15,238 nt of DNA from CAYONP01 sp964405335 (GTDB taxonomy: Bacteria > Armatimonadota > UBA10988). A model generated the notes under the pieces. That model was given only the letters and a program-made list of their open reading frames with translations, was not told where the DNA came from and ran no database searches. The position numbers and the translations under genes are program-made. The number at the start of each line of letters is the position of its first letter. Position 1 is the first letter of the stretch. Below, in pieces: positions 7,292-15,042 of this stretch. Location of the stretch: positions 1-15,238 of the forward strand of contig CAYONP010000123.1 of the NCBI GenBank assembly GCA_964405335.1, given 5' to 3'.

Positions 7292-8275
7292 ATGATCCAG
7301 CTCTGTGAGGTGCTTCCCCCGCAGCCGACTCCGCTCTGGCGGCTGGTCAAACAGATCGGCGTCGACGGCGTGGTCGGCGGCATTCCGCGCGGCGAGGGAG
7401 GCGAGCCGGGCTGGGCCGTCGGCCCGCTGCGGCGGATGAAGGAGGCGCTCGAGGCGGCCGGGTTCGAGCTGCGGGTGATCGAGAGCAGCCCGCCGATGGA
7501 CAAGCTCCGCCTCGGCCTGCCCGGCCGCGACGACGAGCTCGAGTGGTTCCGGCAGTTCATTTGCAGCCTGGGCGAGCTGGGCGTGCCGGTGATCTGCTAC
7601 AACTGGATGGCGCACATCGGCTGGAGCCGCACCGTGGTCGACGCCCCCGGCCGCGGCGGGGCGCTCGTCTCGGGCTTCGATCTGGCCGACTTCCCGGCCG
7701 AGCCGACCCCGCACGGCGAGGTCACCGAGCAGCGGCTGTGGGACAACCTGCGCTGGTTCCTCGAACATATCTTGCCGACCGCCGAGAAGTCCGGCGTCAA
7801 GCTGGCCATGCACCCCGACGATCCGCCGCTCTCGCCGCTGCGTGGCATCGGGCGGATCATGAGCAGCGTCGAGGGGTTCCAGCGGCTGATCGACCTGGTG
7901 CCCAGCGAGTGCAACGGAATCACGCTCTGCCAGGGTAACTTCGCCTTGATGACCGACGATCTGCCGGCGGTCATCCGGCAGTTCGGCGGCCGGGGCGCGG
8001 TCCACTTCGTTCACCTGCGCGATGTCGTCGGCACAGCGGAGCGGTTCTTCGAGACCTTCCACGACGAGGGCCCGACCGACCTGCTGGCCTGCCTGCGCGC
8101 CTATCAGGAAGTCGGCTTCGACGGCCCGCTGCGGCCCGACCATGTGCCGACGCTCGAGGGCGACAGCAACGACAATCCCTGCTACTCGAGCACCGGCCGG
8201 GTGTTCGCCGTGGGCTACATCAAGGGGTTGATGGAGGCCGTCTACGGCAAGGCCGCCGTGCAGGGAGGCGGGTGA
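7292..8275 (+). CDS. uxuA: Mannonate dehydratase-like enzyme (UxuA family)
   Basis: UxuA dehydrates D-mannonate to 2-keto-3-deoxygluconate in uronate catabolism, in the cytoplasm. The protein has a TIM-barrel layout with family motifs in order: PTPLWRLVKQIGVDGVVG near the start, MHPDDPP (173-179), TLCQGN (211-216), VHFVHLRD (237-244), FHDEGPTD, and GPLRPDHVP (278-286). His174, Cys213, His241 and Asp283 match, as far as I recall, the His/Cys/His/Asp metal ligands of UxuA. At 327 residues it is shorter than the ~394-residue E. coli enzyme, so it belongs to a compact branch whose substrate may differ. ATG 7292 fits the family N-terminus; the open frame reaches TTG 7238. The stop overlaps the next ATG by one base, which couples it to the KdgF-like gene. 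Confidence 0.85.
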   Translation: MIQLCEVLPPQPTPLWRLVKQIGVDGVVGGIPRGEGGEPGWAVGPLRRMKEALEAAGFELRVIESSPPMDKLRLGLPGRDDELEWFRQFICSLGELGVPVICYNWMAHIGWSRTVVDAPGRGGALVSGFDLADFPAEPTPHGEVTEQRLWDNLRWFLEHILPTAEKSGVKLAMHPDDPPLSPLRGIGRIMSSVEGFQRLIDLVPSECNGITLCQGNFALMTDDLPAVIRQFGGRGAVHFVHLRDVVGTAERFFETFHDEGPTDLLACLRAYQEVGFDGPLRPDHVPTLEGDSNDNPCYSSTGRVFAVGYIKGLMEAVYGKAAVQGGG

Positions 8276-8598
8276 TGCTGCACGTGCTCGAGACCGTTCC
8301 GGAACGCGAAATCCACCGCGGCTTTCACGGCCGGATCGTCCACGCCGGCACGATGACCCTCGCCTTCTGGCGGATCGATGCCGGCGCGGCGCTGCCGGCC
8401 CACACGCACCCGCACGAGCAGATTGTGCAGATGCTCGAGGGTGAGTTCGACCTCGTGGTCGACGGCGAGCCGGTCCGCCTCCACGCCGGCTGGGTCTACG
8501 TCATCCCGCCGGGCGCGGTGCACTCGGGCGGCGCGGTGACCGACTGCCGGATCATCGACGCGTTCTGTCCCGTGCGGGAGGATTGGTTGGCGGCGTAG
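8275..8598 (+). CDS. kdgF: KdgF-like cupin, unsaturated uronate processing
   Basis: This single-domain cupin of 107 residues has the first cupin motif HTHPHEQ (43-49) and the second ending PPGAVHSG (78-85), giving the usual His-rich metal site. The ending CRIIDAFCPVREDW resembles KdgF, in which Asp, Phe and Arg of a D-x-F-x3-R pattern line the active site; here these are Asp95, Phe97 and Arg101. KdgF opens the ring of 4,5-unsaturated uronates released from pectin or alginate by lyases. ATG 8275 has GGGAGG six nt upstream and shares one base with the uxuA-like stop; GTG 8272 is the alternative. Coupling to a mannonate dehydratase supports a uronate role. General sugar-binding cupin function remains possible. 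Confidence 0.8.
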   Translation: MLHVLETVPEREIHRGFHGRIVHAGTMTLAFWRIDAGAALPAHTHPHEQIVQMLEGEFDLVVDGEPVRLHAGWVYVIPPGAVHSGGAVTDCRIIDAFCPVREDWLAA

Positions 8599-8638
8599 GT
8601 CGACCGTCCCGACGGACCGCCGGCGTCGCCGCCGGCCC

Positions 8639-8664
8639 GGGCCCGTTCGGCGAACGGGCCCTAC
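8639..8664 (-). repeat. GTAG-headed hairpin (REP-like) between convergent genes
   Basis: A perfect 10-bp stem, GGGCCCGTTC (8639-8648) with GAACGGGCCC (8652-8661), and a 3-nt loop, followed by CTAC. Read on the minus strand it is GTAG plus a hairpin, the same layout as the four hairpins at 10456-10641. It lies between the kdgF-like stop (8598) and the decarboxylase stop (8687), so it may also end transcription from both sides. Confidence 0.6.
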
Positions 8665-8684
8665 CTTGGCGGGTGCCGCCCGCC

Positions 8685-10319
8685 TTACCCGCCCTGCAGC
8701 CCCGCGGCGATGCGGCGGAGGGTGGGGCTGGCGTCGAGCGGGTCGAGCCGGGCCTCGATCAAGACGAAGCCGTCGGCGTGCGCTCGGGCGGTCTCCAGCG
8801 CGGCGTCGAACTCGCCCTCGGTGGTCGCCAGCAGGCCCAGCCCGGCGCCGAGCAGCTCGGGCAGGCGATGATACTCCCACGGCAGGACCTCGTTGAACCC
8901 ACCGTCGAGGATGTACCGCTCGGTCACATAGCCGCGGTTGTTGAGCACCACCACAATCGGGCTGAGGCCGAACCGCGCGATGGTCGACAGCTCGACCCCG
9001 GTCATCTGAAACGCGCCGTCGCCGACCAGCACCAACGGCCGTTTGTCCGGGTCGGCGAGCTGCGCGCCGAGCGCCGCCGGGACGGCGAAACCGAGCGAGC
9101 AGTAGTAGGCCGGCGAGAGGAACGCGGTGTGCTCGTGGACGGTCAAGTTGCCCGCCCCAAAAAGCGCATCGCCCGGATCGGCGATGACGCAGGTCTGTTC
9201 GTCGAGAAAGGCGTCGAGGCGCTCGAACAGCCGCTCGACGGTGAGCGGGCGATCGGGCTCGGCGACCCAGCAGGTGACCGCCGTCTGCGACCAAGGATGC
9301 TCGCCCAGCTCGCGTGGCCGCAGCGCGTCGGTCACCAGGCCGCGGACGAAGTCGGCGAAACGCACCTCCTCGTAGACGTGGTAGCCGACGGAGAGCTTCT
9401 CGGCGACGGCATGGATGCAATCGCCTCGCTCGAGCCGCGCGGTATAGATGCCGAGGTTGACGTCGGTCATCATCACCCCGAGCATGACCACGCAGTCGCT
9501 CGTCTCGACATAGTCGCGCACATCCTCACGGCCGATGCCGCCCTGGTAGATGCCCATGTAGGCGGGGTGGTCCTCGTCGAGCACCGACTTGCCCAGCAGC
9601 GTCGCCGCGACCGGCACGCCGGCGCGGTCGATCAGCTCCAGCACGACGCTCTGCAGACCGAAGCGATGGACCTCCTCGCCGATCAGGAAGACCGGCTGCC
9701 GGGCGGCGTTGATCCGCGCGATCGCCTCCGCGAGCGCCGCGGCGAGCGCGTCGGCATCGCTCTCGTCGGCGTCGGGGCGCGGCGGGTGGTGCAGCCGCGT
9801 GCGCAGCGGCAGCATATCGCGCGGTAGCTCGAGATAGACCGGCCGTTTGTAGCGCATCGCCGCGGCGAAGACCCGGTCGATCTCGCCGAGGGCCGTGTCC
9901 GGGTCGTCGATCACCGCCGAGGCGACGGTGAGGTGCTCGAAGATCCGCGCCTGCGTGTCGAAGTCGCGCACCTTGTGGTGGATCAGCGGATGCCGCCGGC
10001 GCTCGCGGATCCCCGGCGCGCCGCTGATCACGATCACCGGCGACCGCTCGGCAAACGCCTCGGCGGTGGTGTTGGCAATCTTCAGCCCGCCGACGCCATA
10101 GGTCACGCACACCGCGCCCAGGCCGCGGACCCGCGCATAGGCGTCGGCAGCGAAGCCGGCACCCTGCTCGTCGCAGGTGTTGACCAGCGTCATGCCGCTC
10201 TGCTCGACCGCCTGCATGAACCGCAGGACGAAATCGCCGGGCACGCCGAAGAGGTGCTCGACGCCGTGCGCGCGGAGCTGCTGGATCAGGTATTCGTCGA
10301 TGCGGATCGAGGTGGCCAC
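8685..10319 (-). CDS. Thiamine-diphosphate decarboxylase, pyruvate/indolepyruvate decarboxylase family
   Basis: This 544-residue enzyme decarboxylates a 2-oxo acid to an aldehyde. Key residues of the PDC/IPDC family are in register: Asp29 in FGVPGDF, the cofactor-activating Glu51 in CDEQGAGFAADAYAR, the His-His pair at 114-115, the ThDP/Mg motif GDGAFQM (433-439) ending in NN at 460-461, and Glu467 in NNRGYVTE. Domains are ThDP-PYR (about 1-170), central (about 190-335) and ThDP-PP (about 365-540). Pyruvate versus indolepyruvate or phenylpyruvate cannot be decided here. GTG 10319 is preferred (GGAG 8 nt upstream, N-terminus MATSIRIDEYL); GTG 10343 adds eight residues and lacks a ribosome site. 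The gene stands alone, convergent with the uronate pair. A 27-bp element shared with another gene lies at 10398-10425. Confidence 0.87.
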   Translation of the reverse strand: MATSIRIDEYLIQQLRAHGVEHLFGVPGDFVLRFMQAVEQSGMTLVNTCDEQGAGFAADAYARVRGLGAVCVTYGVGGLKIANTTAEAFAERSPVIVISGAPGIRERRRHPLIHHKVRDFDTQARIFEHLTVASAVIDDPDTALGEIDRVFAAAMRYKRPVYLELPRDMLPLRTRLHHPPRPDADESDADALAAALAEAIARINAARQPVFLIGEEVHRFGLQSVVLELIDRAGVPVAATLLGKSVLDEDHPAYMGIYQGGIGREDVRDYVETSDCVVMLGVMMTDVNLGIYTARLERGDCIHAVAEKLSVGYHVYEEVRFADFVRGLVTDALRPRELGEHPWSQTAVTCWVAEPDRPLTVERLFERLDAFLDEQTCVIADPGDALFGAGNLTVHEHTAFLSPAYYCSLGFAVPAALGAQLADPDKRPLVLVGDGAFQMTGVELSTIARFGLSPIVVVLNNRGYVTERYILDGGFNEVLPWEYHRLPELLGAGLGLLATTEGEFDAALETARAHADGFVLIEARLDPLDASPTLRRIAAGLQGG

Positions 10320-10397
10320 GGCGCGGACTCCGGCACCCGCCACGAGTCTGACACCGCGGCCGGGCAGCGAGTGCCGGTGCAGACGGCCGGCTAACTC

Positions 10398-10425
10398 ACC
10401 GCCACGGCGGGTGGCGAGTCAACGG
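10398..10425 (-). promoter_or_regulatory. Conserved 27-bp element upstream of the decarboxylase gene
   Basis: On the plus strand it reads ACCGCC-AC-GGCGGGTGGCG then AGTCAA-CGG. It differs from 1830-1856 by one substitution, a 2-nt insertion and a 1-nt deletion. On the minus strand it carries TTGACT (10422-10417), a -35-like hexamer, but no convincing -10 follows at 16-18 nt. Confidence 0.4.
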
Positions 10426-10455
10426 TGCCCACTTGGCGCGGGTCGTATCACACCG

Positions 10456-10543
10456 GTAGGGGCGCATGGCAATGCGCCCGCCGGCGGGGTGGTTGGCCTG
10501 GAGGCGCGCGGTCGCCGGTCGGCGCATTGCGATGCGCCGCTAC
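10456..10543. repeat. Inverted pair of GTAG-headed hairpins, REPIN-like unit 1
   Basis: The first hairpin (10456-10479, plus) is GTAG with stem GGGCGCAT / ATGCGCCC and loop GGCA. The second (10520-10543, minus) has stem GGCGCAT / ATGCGCC, loop TGCG, and ends CGCTAC, so it reads GTAG on the other strand. Both share the core GCGCAT-N4-ATGCGC. About 40 nt separate the pair. A 5' GTAG next to a short palindrome is the hallmark of REP elements, and an inverted pair is a REPIN. Confidence 0.72.
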
Positions 10544-10564
10544 GAGCGCCGAACGATGACGGCT

Positions 10565-10641
10565 GTAGAGGCAGCCCTTGTGGCTGTCCGTTAGCCAACA
10601 AACCCGCTCCAGCAGCGGGCGGCCACAAAGGCCGCCCCTAC
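10565..10641. repeat. Inverted pair of GTAG-headed hairpins, REPIN-like unit 2
   Basis: The left hairpin (10565-10589, plus) is GTAGAG with stem GGCAGCC / GGCTGTC, one G-U pair, and loop CTTGT. The right one (10617-10641, minus) has stem GGGCGGCC / GGCCGCCC, loop ACAAA, and ends CTAC. The loops are complementary versions of one another (TTGT/ACAA), so both belong to one sequence family, distinct from unit 1. A further short stem (CCCGCT/AGCGGG) lies between them. No transposase that could mobilise them is in the window. Confidence 0.72.
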
Positions 10642-10822
10642 CGATCGGAGGTCGTTCGCCGTCTTGCGCACAACCCTTGCCGCACCACCCTGCCGACGCC
10701 GATGGTGTGGCGAGCCGCATCCTATTGCCTGCCGAAGGCGCTGTACCCGCGCCGGCCGCCCGCCCGACTCGTCGTTACCGCACCCCTGCGTTACAATCCA
10801 CCTGCCGCAGGAGCCGCTGGCC

Positions 10823-12016
10823 ATGAAGCGCACCGTCGACTCGTTGACCGACCTCGCCGGCAAAACCGTCCTCTGCCGCGTCGACTTCAACGTCCCACTC
10901 GACGGCACCACCGTGACCGACGATACGCGCATCGTCGCCGCGCTGCCGACCATCCAGCACCTCATCGACGCCGGCGCGAAGACCGTGCTCTGCTCGCACC
11001 TCGGCCGGCCGAAACAAGATGCGCGCGAGAAGTGGCCCAACCTCTCGCTCCGCCCGGCCGCCAAGCGGCTCGCCGCGCTCCTGGACCAGCCCGTCGCGTT
11101 CGCCGTCGACTGCCTCGGTGAAGCGGCCGAGACCGCCAAGGCGGCGCTCGCGCCCGGCGACGTGCTGCTGCTCGAGAACACCCGCTTCCACCGCGGCGAG
11201 GAGAAGAACGACGCGGAGGTTGCCCGCGGCCTGGCCGCCGGCTGCGACCTCTACGTCAACGACGCCTTCGGCGCTGCTCATCGTGCCCACGCCTCGACCG
11301 AGGGTGTGACCGCGTTCCTCAGCCCGTGCGTCATGGGCTTGCTGGTCCAACGCGAGCTGGAGGTGCTCCAGGAGCTGCTCGAGCGGCCGGCGCGGCCGCT
11401 GGTGGTCATCCTCGGCGGAGCCAAGGTGGCGGACAAGATCGGCGTCGTGCAGAACCTGCTCGGCCTGGCCGACACGCTGATCATCGGCGGCGGCATGGCC
11501 TACACCTTCCTCCGCGCCAACGGCCTCGAGATCGGCGGCTCGCTGCTCGACGCCGAGAGCATCGACGCCGTCCGGCAGGTCCAGGTCGATGCCGCCAAGC
11601 GCGGCGTCGAGTTGCTGCTGCCGACCGACGTCGTCGTCGCCCCCGAGTTCGCCGCCGACGCACCGGCCACCGTCGTGCCGGCCGACCGGATCCCCGGCGA
11701 CCAGGAGGGCCTCGACATCGGCCCGGACACGCGTTTGGCGTTCATCGCCGCGGCGACGCGGGCCGGGACGGTCTTCTGGAACGGCCCGATGGGCGTGTTC
11801 GAGTTCGACCGTTTCGCCGAGGGCACCAACGCCCTGGCTCGCGCGCTGGCCGATTGCCCCGCGAAGGTAATCATCGGCGGCGGCGACAGCGGCGCGGCGG
11901 TGGTCAAAGCCGGCGTGGCCGACCGCATGTACCACAACTGCACCGGCGGCGGCGCCTCGCTCGAGTTCCTCGAAGGCCGCAACCTGCCCGGCATCGCCGC
12001 CCTCGACGACGCCTGA
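10823..12016 (+). CDS. pgk: Phosphoglycerate kinase
   Basis: The enzyme moves phosphate between 1,3-bisphosphoglycerate and ADP in glycolysis and gluconeogenesis. All expected landmarks are present in a 397-residue protein of normal length: CRVDFNVP near residue 18, SHLGRP in the substrate-binding basic patch, LLLENTRFHRGEEKND, YVNDAFGAAHRAHAST, the hinge segment ILGGAKVADKI, GGGMAYTFL, the nucleotide site WNGPMGVFE, and the C-terminal IIGGGDSGAAV and TGGGASLEFLEG. ATG 10823 has AGGAG nine nt upstream; the frame is open back to 10664, but that part is intergenic. A TACAAT -10-like box at 10792-10797 suggests its own promoter, although no good -35 box is seen. No other glycolytic gene is adjacent. 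Confidence 0.97.
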   Translation: MKRTVDSLTDLAGKTVLCRVDFNVPLDGTTVTDDTRIVAALPTIQHLIDAGAKTVLCSHLGRPKQDAREKWPNLSLRPAAKRLAALLDQPVAFAVDCLGEAAETAKAALAPGDVLLLENTRFHRGEEKNDAEVARGLAAGCDLYVNDAFGAAHRAHASTEGVTAFLSPCVMGLLVQRELEVLQELLERPARPLVVILGGAKVADKIGVVQNLLGLADTLIIGGGMAYTFLRANGLEIGGSLLDAESIDAVRQVQVDAAKRGVELLLPTDVVVAPEFAADAPATVVPADRIPGDQEGLDIGPDTRLAFIAAATRAGTVFWNGPMGVFEFDRFAEGTNALARALADCPAKVIIGGGDSGAAVVKAGVADRMYHNCTGGGASLEFLEGRNLPGIAALDDA

Positions 12017-12084
12017 AATAGATGGCCTGACCTCCCGCACCCGGTTGTTAAGGTGACGCCTGATTCCGAGGTCTGACCCCGCGG

Positions 12085-12113
12085 TTGACAGGCGCTGCTG
12101 GCTGGGGTTACAA
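12085..12113 (+). promoter_or_regulatory. Sigma-70-type promoter for the NHL lipoprotein gene
   Basis: A perfect TTGACA (12085-12090), a 17-nt spacer and TTACAA (12108-12113) form the best promoter match in the window. Transcription would start near 12120, about 40 nt before ATG 12161. The -10 context GTTACAA is shared with the box upstream of pgk. Confidence 0.6.
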
Positions 12114-12160
12114 CCGGACGGGCGTCGGTGGGTTGGTCGCCCGGCGCCGGGGATTGGGTT

Positions 12161-14971
12161 ATGGGTACTGCCCTTCGGCGCCGATGGCTGCGCCTCGCGT
12201 TCTGTCTCTTCCTCGTCGGCTGCAGTGGCGGTGAGTTCGCACCGACCTCGCCGGGTGGCGGCGACGACGGCGGCGAGCCGGCCGACACGGTCGATCGCTC
12301 CGGGCCCGGCACGGCGCGGTTCGAGGTCGATGTCACCACCGGCGAGGTCACCGTCGTGCCGCTGAGCGGCTCGCGTGCCGTGCTGGCCGGCACGGCCGTG
12401 CAGTTCGAGACCAGCACGCTGCTCGACGAGCCGGGCGATGTCGGCCTGCGCGCCGTCGAGGTCGGGCTGGTCAACCGTTGGGCCATGTCGATTGGCCAGC
12501 AGGCCAGCGGTCGCTCGCACGGCGTGCGGGTGATTCTCGGGCCGCCGACCAGCCTTGGCACGCAGACCACTGACCTGCGCAGCCGCACGCTGGTCGAGAC
12601 CATCGCCGGCACCGGCGCTGCCGGGGCGGCCGACGGACCGGCCAATGCCGCCACCTTTGCGCTGCCCAACGGCGTGGCGGTCGACGGCCGGGCGGTGTTC
12701 ATCTCGGACTGCAGCGCACACAACATCCGCAAGTTGGCCGACGGCTACATCACCACCGTCGCCGGCTCGGGCGGCAGCGGCCTGCGCGACGGCGCCGGCG
12801 CCTACGCGAAGTTCAACGCACCGGCCGGTCTGGCCGTCGGTCCCGACCATGCGCTGTTCGTCGCCGACGGCACCGCCATCCGGAGGGTCGACGCCCACGG
12901 TTCGGTGGTCACCATCGCCGGCAGCTCCATCGCCGGCGGCGCCGATGGGCCGGGCAACCTCGCGACCTTCAACCGACCGCTCGGACTCTGCTTCGGGCCC
13001 GAGCATGACCTGCTCTTCGTTACCGAGGCGGCGCACCGCATCCGCATGATCACCATGCCGGCCGGCGGCGCCGATCCGACGGTGGCCGCGAACTACACCG
13101 TCACCACGCTGGCCGGCAACGGCACCGCCGGATTTGCCGACGGCAACGGCGCCGGCGCGCGGTTCAACGAACCGAGCGGCATCGCCTTCGTCGGCGGCAA
13201 CACGCTGCTGGTTACCGACACCCGCAACCACCGCATCCGCGGCGTTAACTTCTCCGGCCAGGTCACGACCATCGCCGGCACCGGCACTGCGGGAGTGGTC
13301 GACGGTCTGGGCAATGTCGCCCGCTTCGACGCGCCGCACGGCATCGTCTGCCTCGAGGGCGGCGCCTGCTTCGTCGCCGACCGCTCCGGCCGCCGCCTGC
13401 GGCAGATGACCCGGGTGACCGACGGTGCCCACGGCGGCACGGCGTCGAGTTGGCTGGTCGCCAGCCTGGCCGGCGGCGCCGCGGGCGATGTCGACGGCAC
13501 CGGCGACCTCGCTCGCTTCCAGACCCCGCGCCATCTGGCCGTCAGCCACGCTGGCACGCTCTACCTGGCCGACGAGGGGGCGCGCAAGGTGAAGGAGATC
13601 CGGCCCGACAGCGGCTTCTTCCCGCTCGGCACACCGACCGGCTCGACCGCGACCGAACCGGTCCGCGTGTCGAACGCCGACGGCCATGTGAGCAGCACCG
13701 AGCTGGGCGCCAAGTGTCCCTACTACTGGTATTCCGGCGCCCTCTCGCCCGGCATGAGCACCGGCATGAGGCGCTGGACATTTGTCGTGCCCGAGGGCGT
13801 GTCGGCGTTCGAGTTCTCCGTCGAGGTCGAGGCGCCGACGGCGATTCTGGCCCCGCCCGGCGCGGAGACCGGCGTCGGCGCGAGCGAGGTGATGGTCACG
13901 ACCCTCGGCGGAAGCCAGGCGAACCACATTCACGACGGCACGCTCGGCGTGGCGATGTTCAGCTACATCGACGACATCGCCGTCGATGACTACGGCGTGC
14001 TCTACCTGGCGGGCAATGATGGCGACGTGATTCGGCGCGTCGATCCGTTCGGCCGCGTGACCACGATTGCCGGCGGCTTCGGCAGTGGCAGCGCCGACGG
14101 ACCGGGCACCACGGCGTTGTTGAACAGCCCGACGGGACTGGCCGTGACGCCCGACGGGCGGGCCATCTTCGTTACCGATTCGGCCAACAACACCATTCGC
14201 CGGATCGGGCTGACCGGCTCCGACCCGGAGAATCCGGCCCACTGGACCGTGGCCACCATCGCCGGACTGGCCGGGCCGGCCAACTATGCCAACGGCGACG
14301 GCACCGCCGCGCGGTTCTGTCAGCCCTTCGGCTGCGGGCTCGACGCCGGCGGGAACCTCTATGTCGTCGAGCGACTGGGCCAGCGCGTGCGACGGATCAG
14401 CTTCCGTGGTGGCGACCCGATGAGCCCTGGCCGCTACCAGGTCTGGCACGTGGCCGGCGATGTGGGCGCCGTGGTGCCACCGAATGGTCTCGCCGAGGGC
14501 AATGGTGGCGTGGCCCGGTTCAGCTTCCCGCGCGATGTGAAGGTCGCGCCGGACGGCACGGTCTACGTCTACGACGCCGGAAACAACCGTGTTCGCCGGC
14601 TCGACAACGCCGGCGCGCAGGCTGCCTCGGTCACCGTCTCGACCTTGGCCGGTTCGTCGGCCGGCTACCTCGACGGGCCCGGCGCCACCGCACGGTTCCA
14701 GTTGGCCTACGGCAAGCTCGAAGTCGACCGCGCCGGCTGGCTCTACCTGACCGATGACCAGAACCACCGCCTCCGGCGGATCAGCCCTTCCGGCGTGGTA
14801 ACCACGATCGCCGGGGGACTGCCGAGCGGCTGGCTCGACGGGCCGGGCAACGTGGCGCGCTTCGCCTGGCCGGCCGCTCTCGGCATCAGCCCGAGCGGCG
14901 ACCTGTATCTAAGCGACGGCAACTTGTCCAGCCTGCTGCGGGTGGTGGAGCGGGTGGTCGAGCGCGAGTGA
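12161..14971 (+). CDS. Lipoprotein with twelve NHL repeats (two predicted beta-propellers)
   Basis: This 936-residue protein has a basic start and a lipoprotein signal ending LFLVGC (lipobox), so Cys near residue 23 should be lipidated. A Gly/Asp-rich linker and a beta-rich domain opening GPGTARFEVDVTTGEVTV follow. From about residue 145, NHL units recur with the pattern T-(I/L)-AG-x-G-x2-G-x2-DG-x-G-x2-A-x-F-x2-P-x-G-(I/L)-A-V, then L-(Y/F)-V-x-D and (I/V)-R-x-(I/V). I count six (about 145-485), an unrelated ~90-residue beta insert containing WTFVVPEGVSAFEFSVEVEA, and six more (about 577-930). NHL propellers bind proteins, glycans or RNA; none carries an obvious catalytic site here. ATG 12161 is chosen over GTG 12128 because the signal peptide starts there; its ribosome site is weak. 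A paralogue starts 71 nt downstream. Confidence 0.88.
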   Translation: MGTALRRRWLRLAFCLFLVGCSGGEFAPTSPGGGDDGGEPADTVDRSGPGTARFEVDVTTGEVTVVPLSGSRAVLAGTAVQFETSTLLDEPGDVGLRAVEVGLVNRWAMSIGQQASGRSHGVRVILGPPTSLGTQTTDLRSRTLVETIAGTGAAGAADGPANAATFALPNGVAVDGRAVFISDCSAHNIRKLADGYITTVAGSGGSGLRDGAGAYAKFNAPAGLAVGPDHALFVADGTAIRRVDAHGSVVTIAGSSIAGGADGPGNLATFNRPLGLCFGPEHDLLFVTEAAHRIRMITMPAGGADPTVAANYTVTTLAGNGTAGFADGNGAGARFNEPSGIAFVGGNTLLVTDTRNHRIRGVNFSGQVTTIAGTGTAGVVDGLGNVARFDAPHGIVCLEGGACFVADRSGRRLRQMTRVTDGAHGGTASSWLVASLAGGAAGDVDGTGDLARFQTPRHLAVSHAGTLYLADEGARKVKEIRPDSGFFPLGTPTGSTATEPVRVSNADGHVSSTELGAKCPYYWYSGALSPGMSTGMRRWTFVVPEGVSAFEFSVEVEAPTAILAPPGAETGVGASEVMVTTLGGSQANHIHDGTLGVAMFSYIDDIAVDDYGVLYLAGNDGDVIRRVDPFGRVTTIAGGFGSGSADGPGTTALLNSPTGLAVTPDGRAIFVTDSANNTIRRIGLTGSDPENPAHWTVATIAGLAGPANYANGDGTAARFCQPFGCGLDAGGNLYVVERLGQRVRRISFRGGDPMSPGRYQVWHVAGDVGAVVPPNGLAEGNGGVARFSFPRDVKVAPDGTVYVYDAGNNRVRRLDNAGAQAASVTVSTLAGSSAGYLDGPGATARFQLAYGKLEVDRAGWLYLTDDQNHRLRRISPSGVVTTIAGGLPSGWLDGPGNVARFAWPAALGISPSGDLYLSDGNLSSLLRVVERVVERE

Positions 14972-15042
14972 CGGCGGTCCTGCCCACCGCCGATGTCGGA
15001 TCGGAGTTGGGCCTCGTGCGGGCGAGGCATTGGAGACTGATC

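Larger units (their letters stand above)
10320..10822. other. 503-bp intergenic region between divergent genes
   Basis: It separates the decarboxylase (minus) from phosphoglycerate kinase (plus). It holds the 27-bp element at 10398-10425, the two REPIN-like pairs at 10456-10641, and a possible -10 box TACAAT at 10792-10797, 25 nt before the pgk ATG. From 10642 to 10790 I see nothing recognisable; open frames there have no coding character. Confidence 0.7.

Noticed and set aside
8242..9420. Minus-strand frame of 392 codons overlapping the decarboxylase and the cupin
   Set aside because: It runs off-frame through the decarboxylase and antisense through the cupin; the product is Arg/Ala-rich shadow sequence.
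10642..10790. Small ORFs between the hairpin cluster and pgk
   Set aside because: No ribosome sites, no recognisable product and repeat-derived or compositionally biased translation.
12061..12084. GGTCTGACCCC-type sequence resembling dispersed repeats seen in other genomes
   Set aside because: Only a short match with a second weak copy (GGCCTGACCTCC) nearby and no hairpin; not enough to call a repeat.
10775..14767. Minus-strand open frame of 1330 codons over pgk and the NHL gene
   Set aside because: It is antisense to two clearly recognised genes. Its translation has no domain pattern, and long antisense frames are expected at this GC content.
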